Assembly: GCA_038030265.1 (NCBI GenBank)
Contig: CM075943.1
Coordinates: 2,108,001-2,172,000, forward strand
Length of the DNA: 64,000 nt
Direction of reading: 5' to 3'
Source of the DNA: Corythucha ciliata
Lineage: Eukaryota; Arthropoda; Insecta; Hemiptera; Tingidae
This document shows positions 51,901 to 62,029 of this stretch, piece after piece (position 1 is the first letter of the stretch; every line of letters begins with the position of its first letter). Under the pieces are notes generated by a model. The model was given only the letters and a program-made list of their open reading frames with translations. It was not told the origin of the DNA and searched no databases. The position numbers were made by a program, and so were the translations under genes.

Positions 51901-52498
51901 GAGCACTCATTTGCGGCTAATATTAAAGAAAAACGCCAATTCCACCACTGATAATCGACGATTATCAGTCAACGTCTCTGAAGAGTAGATCGTAGCAGGT
52001 GCTAACAGCAAACTATATAACAAGTGACTGAATATTCGATTCGGCCCACGAAAACGCTATTCTCATGGCTCTAATTGATGAAAAATGTCCTGATTCGCGT
52101 TTCGCGCTATCTTGAGGCTACTACTTCACGGCTAAAATAGAGAAAATATACGCTCATCACAAGTTTGAAGGTCCTCAAGCTTTGCAGAACTGGAGTGCTA
52201 TATTCTTGAAGCAAGTATGCGACTTTAAAAGGTTTGAAAAATGCGCTTAAACTGACGATTCGCGTGCTAAAAATAGTAAAACACCATAAAAATCTCAAAC
52301 TTTCAATCTCTTGTCAAAAAATGGCCAAATTAACCATTCGCGCTGTACTATGTACACACATGGTGTAACACCCCCTGGTGCTTCCACGAGAGCCTTTAAT
52401 TTCCCCCATTTTTTTTGTTTTGTTGGTTTTTTTTCAATTTCCCATGAATTCTATTAATTCAGTTCTACTGAACTCGTCGAGAAATTGGTTCGGCCAAA

Positions 52499-52552
52499 CC
52501 AAGACCTTCTAAAAAACTTACAGAACAGTTTGGGTTCTATAGAAGGTCTTGG
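52499..52552. repeat. Short inverted repeat CCAAGACCTTCT
   Basis: CCAAGACCTTCT and AGAAGGTCTTGG flank 30 bases. It sits between the left arm and the array A piece. Confidence 0.6.
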
Positions 52553-52680
52553 ACAAAAACTGACTAATTTCCGTCCTAAAAATGGCTGCAAGGACAATGC
52601 GTGCCCTGAAAATGGCAAAAAACGACGCGGTAAACTGTGTTTATTGGAGTAAAATTGTGAGTTCTTTCCCGAAACAAGAA
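52545..52680. repeat. Array A/B fragment
   Basis: CCTAAAAATGGCTGCAAGGA, CCCTGAAAATGGCAAAAAAC and GGAGTAAAATTGTGAG repeat the cores of the arrays at 1-1370. Confidence 0.6.
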
Positions 52681-52936
52681 GAATGAGGTGAATAGTGCTG
52701 CAGGTATCCAGGCCCGGACTGGCCACCCAGGTGAATGGGCTGGTTGGCGATCACCTTGCTGGGGTTGGCCTCGCAGGGAAAGCGAACCCGCAACAAAAAT
52801 GATCCTGATGGAGTGGCTCTATAGAAATAAACTCAGAAAAATAGTGTTTTGGGCCCCTAACCAGGTGGATTTAGGGATACTGGCAAGATTCTATGGGCAA
52901 GATGCCACTTAGGGGTGGAACAGAGGACGAAGAGGA

Positions 52937-54511
52937 GTGCAACAGATGCGACGTGGTCATATCAAGGGAGCGATTCAACTGGGCGCTCAGCTCCATGGGA
53001 CCCTACACGCGTTTCCTACACGCGATAATCCGAAATCAGCCACAATGCCTCACGATTCAGCCGAAACCGGAAAATCTTCCGTTCCGGAACATTCGTTCAC
53101 CCAAGTCAGGGGTTCTGAAAGTTTCAGTTTCAAACCGTGTGAATGGGCGGCCTGGAAAAAACGATTTTTGCGTTACTGGAGTGTCTCAGGACTTTACAAT
53201 GCTCCTGGTTCCCGTCAGGTAGATATGCTGATATACTCAATGGAAGAGAAAGCTGAGGAAATCTTCGCTTCGCTTTCGCTCCCTCAGAAACAACAGAAAA
53301 CGGTCACTTTTGGGGAAACCAGCCCTCCAAAAACTTAGAATTTTAGCAACTGTCAATCAAGTGAGCCAAACTGATTTCCTAAGTTGTTTTCAGGTCTAGG
53401 TTCCTTGTCCGAACCGTACTCTATTCAGTTAAAAGACAACGCGAAACCCTTCGCCATCACGACTCCAAGGAAGGTACCTATTCCTCTTTTGGAAAAAACC
53501 AAGAAAGAACTCGAACGCATGGTGGGCATGGGAGTGATCGAGGCTGTCGAGCCGGCGACAGAATGGTGTGCCCCAATCGTTGTTGTGCCCAAGAAAAATG
53601 GTGACGTGCGAATTTGTGTTGATCTAACCCGGCTTAACGAAAACGTTAAACGTCATTATTACCCTATTCCTGGTATTGAACATTCATTCAGTCAACTTTC
53701 GGGTGCTACAATTTTTTTCCAAATTAGACGCCAATCATGGGTTTTGGCAGGTGCCATTAGAAACGAGTTCTCAACACTTGACGACATTTTTAACACCATT
53801 CGGACGCTTCAAGTTCAGAGTCCTTCCGTTCGGAATCACATCAGCACCGGAGGTCTTTCAAAATCGGATTAAAAAGATTGTCAACAACGTCGCCAATACA
53901 GTAGTCCACATGGATGACATCCTTTTATGGGGAAAAACCCAATCTGAACATGACCACACCGTTCGAAAAGTTCTCAAACAACTCCATGGCTAATGATCCA
54001 TGGCTGGTGAAGCTACGGGAATACACAATCCAGGGATGGCCTGATAAATCAAAGATTCCGTCTCCTATGCTACCGTACTTTGCAGCTCGCGACGAAATCA
54101 CGATCGCCGACAGTTTACTACTGAAAGGGAATAAATTTTATTATCCCAGAGGTAATGAGGAATGATATGCTATCTCGGATTCACTCCAGTCACCTTGGCA
54201 TCTCCAAGTGCGCGGGTAGAGCAGCTTCCGTAATCTGGTGGCCCGGGATGTACAAAGCCATTGAAAGTAAAATAGCGTCGTGCCCAGTCTGCGCTGAGTA
54301 CAAAATAAACCCCAATCAGCCACTGGATGTTAGCTCTTTCCCGGACAGGCCCTTGGAACGCGCTGCTATAGATCTTTTCAAATTCGACGGCAAATGGTAT
54401 GCAACTATTTTCGATTGGTACTCACCTTACTTTGAGATAACAAAATTACCGAGCTTAACTTCTAGCAGCGTGATTGAAGCGTGCCACCGACCCCTCCACC
54501 CTCCACAGTAA
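52937..54511 (+). pseudogene. Ty3/gypsy gag-pol relic
   Basis: Gag piece 52937-53338 (FSFKPCEWAAWKKRFLRYWS, SRQVDMLIYSMEEKAEEIFA). Nucleocapsid and protease are deleted. RT part 1 is 53384-53720 (LSEPYSIQLKDNAKPFAITT, MVGMGVIEAVEPATEWCAPI, VVVPKKNGDVRICVDLTRLN). A frameshift near 53720 leads to part 2, 53715-53993 (KLDANHGFWQVPLE, FGRFKFRVLPFGITSAPEVF, catalytic VVHMDDILLWG). RNase H is deleted. The integrase start is 54150-54511 (HSSHLGISKCAGRAASVIWW, CPVCAEYKINPNQ) and stops before the catalytic Asp residues. A different lineage from the element at 39815-43768. Confidence 0.85.
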
Positions 54512-55069
54512 GTCGTGGAGGGCCGAGTGGGCCCCAAAATGGGGGAAATTAAAGGCTCTCGTGGAAGCACCAGGGGGTGTTACACCATGCGTGTACATAG
54601 TACAGCGCGAATGGTTAATTTGGCCATTTTTTGACAAGAGGATTGAAAATTTGAGATTTTCATGGTGTTTTACTATTTTTAGCACGCGAATCGTCAGTTT
54701 AAGCGCATTTTTCAAACCTTTTAAAGTCGCATACTTGCTTCAAAAATATAGCACTCCAGTTCTGCAAAGCTTTTCAATTTTAGCCGCTTGAGGACCTTCA
54801 AACTTGTGATGAGCGTATATTTTCTCTATTTTAGCCGTGAAGTAGTAGCCTCAAGATAGCGCGAAACGCGAATCAGGACATTTTTCATCAATTAGAGCCA
54901 TGAGAATAGCGTTTTCGTGGGCCGAATCGAATATTCAGTCACTTATTATAGTTTGCTGTGAGCACCTGCAACGATCTACTCTTCAGAGAGGTTGACTGAT
55001 AATCGTCGATCATCAGTGGTGGAATTGGCGTTTTTCTTTAATATTAGCCGCAAATGAGTGCTCCTTCTG

Positions 55070-55825
55070 CTGAGCTTTGTAATTGCCCCAAAATAGAATC
55101 GTGCCTTTAAAACAATCGTCACATTGAGAACGTGAAAGGGGAACAGTTGGGAATTCAACGAGATCAACTCAAAATCTCGCACATGCCAACTCATTTAGTT
55201 CAAGCAAGATACTTCCCTTCACAGACACGACGAGGCAGAGGTGCACAGTCCCCCCTCATACATCAGACCCTCCTTCTCATGCTTCGACTGGCAATGTTAG
55301 TTAAAAAAAAAAAAAATGAATGTGGTGTCGAGTTTGATGATAGCGGCCCAGGGAAGTTTCAAACGCAAAATTAGGGTTCCCTTGCACTAAGCAGCCTGGC
55401 CGCGGCAGCCAGTTGGCTGCTGTGCAGTTGGGCTTGTTCTAGTGGGCCTGTGGCGGGTGTTTGGCCTTGGAGGTGAAGCGGTAATGCTGATGAGGGGCAC
55501 CGGGAATGGGCCCGAAATGCATTCTTTATAAAAAACACCATGGCTGTATGGTTCAAAAAAAAGTTTATGGTCTACAAGTCGAAGCAACAGCCAAGAAAAG
55601 GATTTTGAACAAATTCCGAAATTTCTCTTATTTCGACTCAATAACAGATGATTCACTATTTAAGACGACCGATTTGAAGTCGCTTAAGCAAATACTCAGC
55701 TTGAGTGACGACTATGAATACGGCCCTTAGGGTTTTACAAACATGTCCTCGGGGGTTTAATATAAAAACCCAGGGGGGACACAGTCGAGTGGACAGTTTA
55801 GAGTCAGGGACGCACATCCGTGCAG
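55070..55825. other. Unassigned segment
   Basis: An open frame at 55506-55730 (plus, 74 codons, YKKHHGCMVQKKVYGLQVE and KNKFRN-like basic text) has no recognised domain and no clear start context. The rest is unremarkable. Confidence 0.25.
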
Positions 55826-55931
55826 GGGGGGGGGGCCGAAGCCTCGCGACCAGCCCTCGCGCCAGCTCGTGTACACGCTACCGCAAGCCGTCGGGCCTGT
55901 GGAAAGGTGAGTCAGACTGTAAATACTAAAT
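55826..55931 (+). repeat. Dispersed repeat Q, copy 3
   Basis: GGCCGAAGCCTCGCGACCAG through GGTGAGTCAGACTGTAAATA is almost identical to 48957-49063. Only the first 105 bp are present. Confidence 0.8.
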
Positions 55932-56647
55932 GTACATCACGGGGTAAAGGTACCTCTTTGTTACTCTTTGTCGACTCCCTGAACCCAGACCCATGCGGCG
56001 TTACACATCACTACTCAGAATATCTATCCTCTTTCGAATTCAAGACATTTTCCTCTATCCCCTGCTGCAATCTCGGCATTCAACGACTTGAAAAATGACA
56101 TCGCCAAAGCCAGTATGACTCCTATTCTCAGTGACGTTCCATATTCGTGGGATTCTACGAAAAGTGCCATTTTCTTGTCCCGACACAATATCTCAGCTTC
56201 TTCACATGATAAATGCACAGTTTTTTTTCCCCCTCATGTTCAGGGGTACGAGCTCTATGTTTTCCATTTAGTTAGGTGTTATTCAGTTCAAAATTTCATG
56301 GATAAAATGAGGCATAATGGTCAATTTTTCATTCATCTGGCCTGTCCCCAGCATGAGTTATCAACTTTTAGCATGTACCACACTTCAACCTGAGAAGAAA
56401 AAAATCAGCCAACTTTTTGACTAGTGCCTATCAGCCTGTAGATCACAGGCTGTAGATCAGCTGTAGATCACAGGCACGGATGTTGGAGAAATGAAGGTTA
56501 GCTAGTACTGATGGTAATCTCCCTGTCCCGGGTTTTGCATTCATTCATCTGGCTCCTAGTGTTGACGGTTGGTGTAGGTAAATAACAGCTTGAGGGATAA
56601 TTTGCGAGCAACGGTTGGCACCACTGAAGCCTAGGCTTGAATTCTCC

Positions 56648-57023
56648 GTCATTCAAATGTCTTCAGTAGCCATCTTGAGGGCGCCCAGACGACAACTGTC
56701 TGCAAGAACAGGTGAGTGACTTTTTTGTATTTCATTCATCTGGTCGAGATAGTGGATGCACATGTTGACTAATGAAGAAGCTCCAAATGCATTCATGTAG
56801 AGGCAATACTGCGTAGATTAAGATGAACTCCTTGGTTTTTATTTTCTACCTTTAATCAGCTAGTAAACTTGATTTATTGTGAAAAATCTCATTCATCTGG
56901 CCAACAAACATTCTTGATGACCAGATGAATGAATACTAGCGTGAATATTTTCAAGAAAATTCGCTAATAATGGCTAAACAAACACAACAAGTGACACTGA
57001 TGGAGTTTTTTTTTCAATTTCAG
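56648..57023 (+). other. Probable 5' untranslated exon and intron of the 57-kb gene
   Basis: The sequence up to AGAACAG at 56711 is followed by the donor GTGAGT (56712-56717). The matching acceptor is TTTTCAATTTCAG at 57011-57023, 8 bases before the ATG at 57032. A short upstream frame (ATGTCTTCAGTAGCC) ends at the junction, so the exon would be leader only. Three of the 11-mer motifs, including the inverted one, lie in this 312-base intron. Confidence 0.5.
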
Positions 57024-57031
57024 AATGAAAA

Positions 57032-59586
57032 ATGGCGCCAACCAAGAAAGCTATGTCGAGGGAGGAAAGACTGAGAAGGAAACGGCTTACAGAGAAAGAA
57101 AGATATGCAAAATTAAAAAATGATCCACAACGATGGAAACAAAGGCAAGACTCTCTTGCTGAAATCTACACTCAGAGGAAGGCTGCAGGTAAGATTAAAA
57201 TGGTTGCGCAAATGACAACGACAGAGCTGAGGGCAAAAAGGAAACAGTGGAGGGTCAATGCCCGGTCATCCAAGGCAAGGAAAGAACAGCTGAGGAAAGG
57301 GGAAGACTTCGCTCGGGAAAATTCACCTGCCCCAAGTGATGTTTCTTTGCCACAGGCAATTTGGGGATGTTGCTCGACCACAAACTTCATCAGGGAGGAA
57401 GAGAAAAAGGCGTAACAGAGCCAAAGTTGTGAGGGAAAATGTGAAATTAAGAAAATCTCTCCAGCAATTAAAACAGAATGTCGAGAAGTACAAGAAGCGT
57501 TGGTTAAGGTTGAAGAATCCCCAAACAAGAAGGTCGAGAAGATACTAGCATTAGGAGACGAAGCTGTTCGACGGAGGTTAATTTTGGCTGAAACATTGAA
57601 TCATAACATATCACAAGGATACAATGCCATGAGATGCCGCAAAAAAAACAATTATTCCGGACGTTTGTTGCGGGTGATAAGAGTTACTTTTGGAAGTACA
57701 AACTTATGAATGAATTCAGACAAATCAATGAAGGCCTATTCATCACCAGGGGACGATTAAGAAATAAGAACTCCCTGATGGAATCAAAGGGCAGAACTCT
57801 TGCTAAACATGTCCAGTGTGATGTCATTCAGTTCTACAACCAGGACGATGTGAGCCGCATTTCCCCTGGCAAAAAAGATTTCTTAGTTAGAAAGAAAGTG
57901 AAAAAAACAAAAACGACTACTCTCTGCATCTCTGAGTGATCTGCACAAGAGGTTTTGTGATTCTCATCCTTATAAGATCAGCTATGCTCTTTTCTGCAAA
58001 TTGCGACCATTCTGGGTCTTGATCCCGAAAACCCCAGACCGAGAAACGTGCAAGTGCATAATCCACGAAAATTTTGCTTTGATGTTGGATGCTCTCCACA
58101 GAGCCAAAGTTACTCCACACTCTGACACCAACAGTGTCCTTCGACAGCTGTGTTGTAACGAATTCAATGCTGAATGTTTGCTGAGAAAGTGCTCACTTTG
58201 TGTTGACAACGTCGTTCAGTACGTTGAGTTTGATGGCCAGGAAGAAGTGACTTATAGCCAGTGGCTTAATAAAACTGGATCCTTCATGGACAAGAAAACC
58301 GGCAAAGAGAGGATTGTGAAACGTGTAGCAAAAGAAAAACTTCAAGCAAAAAAAATATGATTTGGTGCTCCAGCTGGAGTCCAAACTTGAATCATTCTTG
58401 ACACATGAGGGCAACAGGAAACACCAGTATCTGCAAATCAAGCAACTTAAAATGAATCTCCGCCCAGATGAAGTACTCATTCACGTCGATTTCAGCGAAA
58501 ATTACTGTTGTAAATGCGGAGCAGAGATCCAATCATTCCATTTTGGTGGGAGTCGGGCACAAATTTCATTGCACACCGTTGTCGTCTATAGAACCGACAT
58601 GTATGCTCCTGTAACCACGAAAAGCTTCTGTACACTTTCCAAATGTCTTGACCACAATGCACCCGCGATTTGGGCCCACCTCCAGCCCATTTTCGACTTC
58701 GTCAAATCTACTAAGCCCCAACTCAAGTATTTGCACTTCCTCTCAGACGGACCTTCCAACCAATATAAAAACAAAGCGATGTTTTATTTACTCGGGCACG
58801 TTTTGAAAGAACATTTTCCAACTATTGAAATATCGACATGGAATTATCACGAAACTGGCCATGGGAAGGGAGCAGTAGACGGCATTGGGGCACGAATCAA
58901 GCAGCACGCCGATGCAGCAGTCGCACATGGTGTGGATATTGATTCGTTCGAAGCTCTTATGGAAGAACTCAAAAAACTAAGGAATATTCTCACAATTGAG
59001 GTGGAAGAAGAGCAAATTGTGATCATGCGGGAGTGCATCCCTCAAAATCTGAAACCTTTCCGAGGAACCATGAGAATCCATCAAGTGGTACAATTCAAAA
59101 ACACTGGACTCAGTCAAATTGAATAGCTTGAGCTGCTTTGGTTGCTATGACTGCAATAATTTCCTGCTTGGAACCCTCATTGTCGCTGATCAGATGACAG
59201 AAAATATGGAGGAGAACGCATTCGATCCTATCTGCAATGTTGAAGCGACATTGGATGAAGAAGCGTCTGAAGACACAGATCACTCGGACCTACCCAGACC
59301 GTTCCTTGAAGGTGAAGATCTTCAACTGAACGACTTTGTACTAGTCAAATTCCTAGCTAAAAAGAAATTTGTTTTCTATTTGGGGAAAGTAATTAAAAAG
59401 TATTCTAAAACGGATTTCGACGTATCTTTTATGAGGAAGAAGACTGACTACTTTGTTTTCCCAAAGGTAGCCGATATTTCAAGTGTTGTTTCGTCGGACA
59501 TTCTAACTGTACTTGCAACTCCCCAAAACATCGGAAGGGATAGATATTCTTTCAAAGAAAATTTAGGAGCATTTGCTATTCGATAG
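57032..59586 (+). pseudogene. Unclassified transposase-like protein family, multiple frameshifts
   Basis: One gene read through at least five frame changes (about 57350, 57505, 57635, 57930, 58355, 59115; some in A-runs). The N-terminus is very basic (SREERLRRKRLTEKERYAKL), then a coiled coil (KLRKSLQQLKQNVEKYKKRW). The centre has WVLIPKTPDRETCKCIIHEN and several Cys pairs. The core is VLIHVDFSENYCCKCGAEIQ, FHFGGSRAQISLHTVVVY, YLHFLSDGPSNQYKNKAMFY and TGHGKGAVDGIGARIKQHAD. The C-terminal domain is NDFVLVKFLAKKKFVFYLGK, Tudor/BAH-like in feel. The Asp in HVDFSENY, SDGPSNQYKN and GKGAVDGIGA suggest an RNase H-fold DDD/E enzyme; this is inference. I know similar repeated proteins in arthropods and cnidarians but no settled name. 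Confidence 0.65.
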
Positions 59587-60160
59587 ATCTTTGTCTTATT
59601 TTCCTAGTTGCTAGATTTTTATCACTGACCATTTTTGTCATTTTCTTAACAGTTTTGTTGACAGTTCCTTGTTCTATTTGACTTAGCTATTTGATTTTTA
59701 AAGAAAAATTTGAATTGTGAATTTCTTAGAACGCCAAGGCTTCTTCATAGCCTCTTTAGTTTAAAACCATAGATTGAGATTGGCGCAACCTAGAACCCAA
59801 TCAATTGACTTAATTCAATATTGTGACATTTAAAATTATTTTACTGTATTTGATTTGATTAAACTTTGTGATATTATGTAAGTACCTAAATAGGTACAGT
59901 CTTTCAGTGCTACAAGCACATTTATGTAGGCTCGCCATAAGGTATGATTCGTTAATTTATAATAATTTTTGATCAGACTAGTTGTTCTACCCTACAAAGA
60001 CTGTTTTGATTCGATGTTTACTGTCAATCGCGGTAGTTACCTCTTAAATATAAAGACTGAGGGTGCCTTTACGCACGTGGTTTTGATACTTTTCGTTAAA
60101 AAATATATATTATGGTTTTAATTTGGGCGTTTTCTTTTTTAAACCCCTCAATCAGTCTCA
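59587..60160. other. 3' flank of the 57-kb gene, no other gene
   Basis: AT-rich. ATTAAA near 59857 could act as a poly-A signal. No repeat or coding sequence recognised until the CATTCATCTGG pair at 60166-60197. Confidence 0.4.
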
Positions 60161-60377
60161 TTTTTCATTCATCTGGTCTTCTTGGTCATTCATCTGGGTA
60201 CATGAAAAACACAAGTGGCTGGTGCGCCTGAATGATGATTGCTGCTGCGTAGCCTCTGACACACATTAATCACCATGGTAATGCAAGTTCATCACCGAAA
60301 AAAAAATTGGAATTTTATGCGTTTCTAATTGTAAAAAAATGGGGGCTCGAAAATGGCACTTTTCGTAGAATCACCCG

Positions 60378-60720
60378 GTTGAGACCGATGCATCAGACGT
60401 CGCCATCGGCGCTATTTTATCGCAGAATGACAGACCCGTCGTGTTCGTGTCATAACAGATCAAAAATCAGTTTCGTTCATGTTCAACTCAAATTCCCTCG
60501 GAAAAATCAAAAACGACAAAATTATGAGGTGGCGCTTAGATTTATCCAACTATACGTACGACATTATTAACAGGCCTGGAAAAAATAACACTGTGGCCGA
60601 CGCCTTGTCAAGATTTTGCTCAGCTGCCCCAAGTTTTCGGGATCTTCAAGAAATTCACAATAAACTATGCCACCCTGGAACATTTGCCCCCTCCCCTCAT
60701 TGTAACCCCCCAAACCAATT
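60378..60720 (+). pseudogene. Ty3/gypsy RNase H scrap
   Basis: ETDASDVAIGAILSQNDRPV in one frame (60378-60450) carries the RNase H Asp. After a short lesion, MRWRLDLSNYTYDIINRPGK, NNTVADALSRFCSA and LQEIHNKLCHPG (60490-60690) give the end of RNase H, the connector and the first His of the integrase zinc region. Everything else is missing. Possibly related to the relic at 52937. Confidence 0.75.
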
Positions 60721-60967
60721 GATAATGATAGGAGGGACCAAAAAATGGCGTATAATGGTACTTCAAACCATAGAGATAATTATCTCTATGCTTCAAACCT
60801 CCGATTTAGCGGGGTTTAGTCATTGAAAACATTCATTTTGCTGGTTTTAGTATTCAGAAAATAAATTCTAGGTATACAAATTAGATAAGTTCTGTTCTGC
60901 AGTGGACCTTTGGGCTTCATGAAGGACCTGAACCCCCCGTTTCTTTAAACGAGCATCTGGCAACTAG

Positions 60968-61066
60968 AGGTGTGACGTGACAGCTTTTGTCACAGAGTGA
61001 CAACTAGCTCCGGTGACTGTGCAGTCACTGTGACAAAAACCAGTGATTTTGTCACTTAAGTGACTA
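60968..61066. repeat. GTGAC/GTCAC palindromic block, second copy
   Basis: GTGTGACGTGACAGC, TTTTGTCACAGAGTGAC and GCAGTCACTGTGACAAAAAC: the same word content as 4888-5036. Confidence 0.4.
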
Positions 61067-61356
61067 CTGAGGGCCTGTTCTATAGCTTTTTAATGTCACT
61101 ATCACTGTTTGTTTCCACCCGTCCTCCTCATCAACATGTGATTTAAGGATATTCCTAGCAAAGTCATATGGAAAACCAAGTTATTCGACTTCCCATGATT
61201 TCTATATAAAAAAAATGAAGCGGTTTGTGGGTTGGGACTTTTGCTCCCGATTGTCTGCGCTTCGTCACCTTGAGGGCTAAAATCCGCTAAATACAAAATT
61301 TCTACAAAAACCAAAAGTGAAAGAAACATATGTTATCAAGATAGATATCACGCTTG

Positions 61357-61558
61357 AGGCTGGTCGTCCACTAGGAAGCGTTTTCGAGCGGCGCTACAAC
61401 GAGCGACACCGAGCGTACATACAAAAAGACATAAATTGAATTCACTGCCGCTAAGCCTGCAGTGGACGATGTCACATTCAATGTGAGGCTTTGGGATGTA
61501 CGCTTGTTGTCGCGCGTTGCAGCGCCACTCGAAAACGCTTCCAGTGGACGACCGACCT
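61357..61558. mobile_element. MITE with GGTCGTCCACTNGGAAGCG arms
   Basis: About 202 bp. Terminal inverted repeats of about 60 bp with few mismatches (GTCGTCCACTAGGAAGCGTT, TTCGAG, GGCGCTACAAC, AGCGTACAT and the inverse from 61497). No coding capacity. Confidence 0.85.
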
Positions 61559-61849
61559 GAATGTTGATCCGCGTTCACGAAGATTTTTCCGTGACGCGCT
61601 GGAAATCGGAGCTAAGTAAGGTAAGATTGAGACTTATTATTTTTCAATACATACTAGGTAAGTTATTCAAATAATTTATAGAAGTATGACATTTTTAAAA
61701 GGGTAAAATGCCGATGACATGTTTGTTCCCCACTGCACAAATGGTTTGGCCCTTCAATTGGATGGTCGGTCGTGGACAAAGTTTCGTTTTGTATAACGAT
61801 CGGCGGTAATTTACATAATATTCACCTGTTCAGTGTGAAAATTTCGATT

Positions 61850-62028
61850 TAGACCTATCATGCTATACTGCACGTTTCCGATCCATTAACAGTCATACAT
61901 TTGGGAGGGTGTACTGGTAGGGAAATAAATAATGTACCGTGGACTGACTCATACACCGACACAGGAGAATGGCTGGTGTCGGATCGGACGGGTGAATGAT
62001 GGAGTGTAGGGCCGGCCTTTACTCCCAA
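61850..62028. mobile_element. Diverged MITE related to 38107-38354
   Basis: ACCTATCATGC, TGCACGTTTCCGATCC at the left and GGTGTCGGATCGGACGGG, GAATGATGGAGTGTAGGGCC at the right echo the arms of the 38107 MITE. Arm identity is poor, so this is an old copy. Confidence 0.5.
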
Positions 62029-62029
62029 A

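Larger units (their letters stand above)
51901..55063. mobile_element. Fold-back-type element with about 520-bp inverted arms around a gypsy relic
   Basis: The left arm 51901-52413 is the near-identical reverse complement of the right arm 54536-55063. Shared landmarks include GAGCACTCATTTGCGGCTAA, CGAAAACGCTATTCTCATGG, CATGGTGTAACACCCCCTGG and AGCCTTTAATTTCCCCCATT. The arms carry array D units; the right one has an extra CGGCTAAAATTGAAAAG. The 2.1-kb centre holds array A sequence (52545-52680), a hairpin and a truncated Ty3/gypsy gag-pol. Non-autonomous; whether it moves as a unit is unknown. Confidence 0.75.
56330..60197 (+). mobile_element. Putative mobile or expanded gene unit bordered by CATTCATCTGG motifs
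   Basis: The gene at 57032-59586 is surrounded by the 11-mer CATTCATCTGG at 56330, 56542, 56733, 56890, 60166 and 60187 (start positions, plus strand). One inverted copy is at 56921-56931. The outermost left and right copies share a longer context (TTTTTCATTCATCTGG). No terminal inverted repeats or target duplication were found, so the limits given are those of the motif field. Repeated subterminal motifs of this kind are known as transposase-binding sites in DNA transposons; that reading here is inference. Confidence 0.5.

Noticed and set aside
54976..55030. CATCAGT/CTGATAATCG words resembling a hammerhead core
   Set aside because: There is no GAAA at the right spacing and no stems; they belong to the inverted arm sequence.
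55506..55730. 74-codon basic frame
   Set aside because: No recognised domain or conserved motif, and no promoter or splice context.
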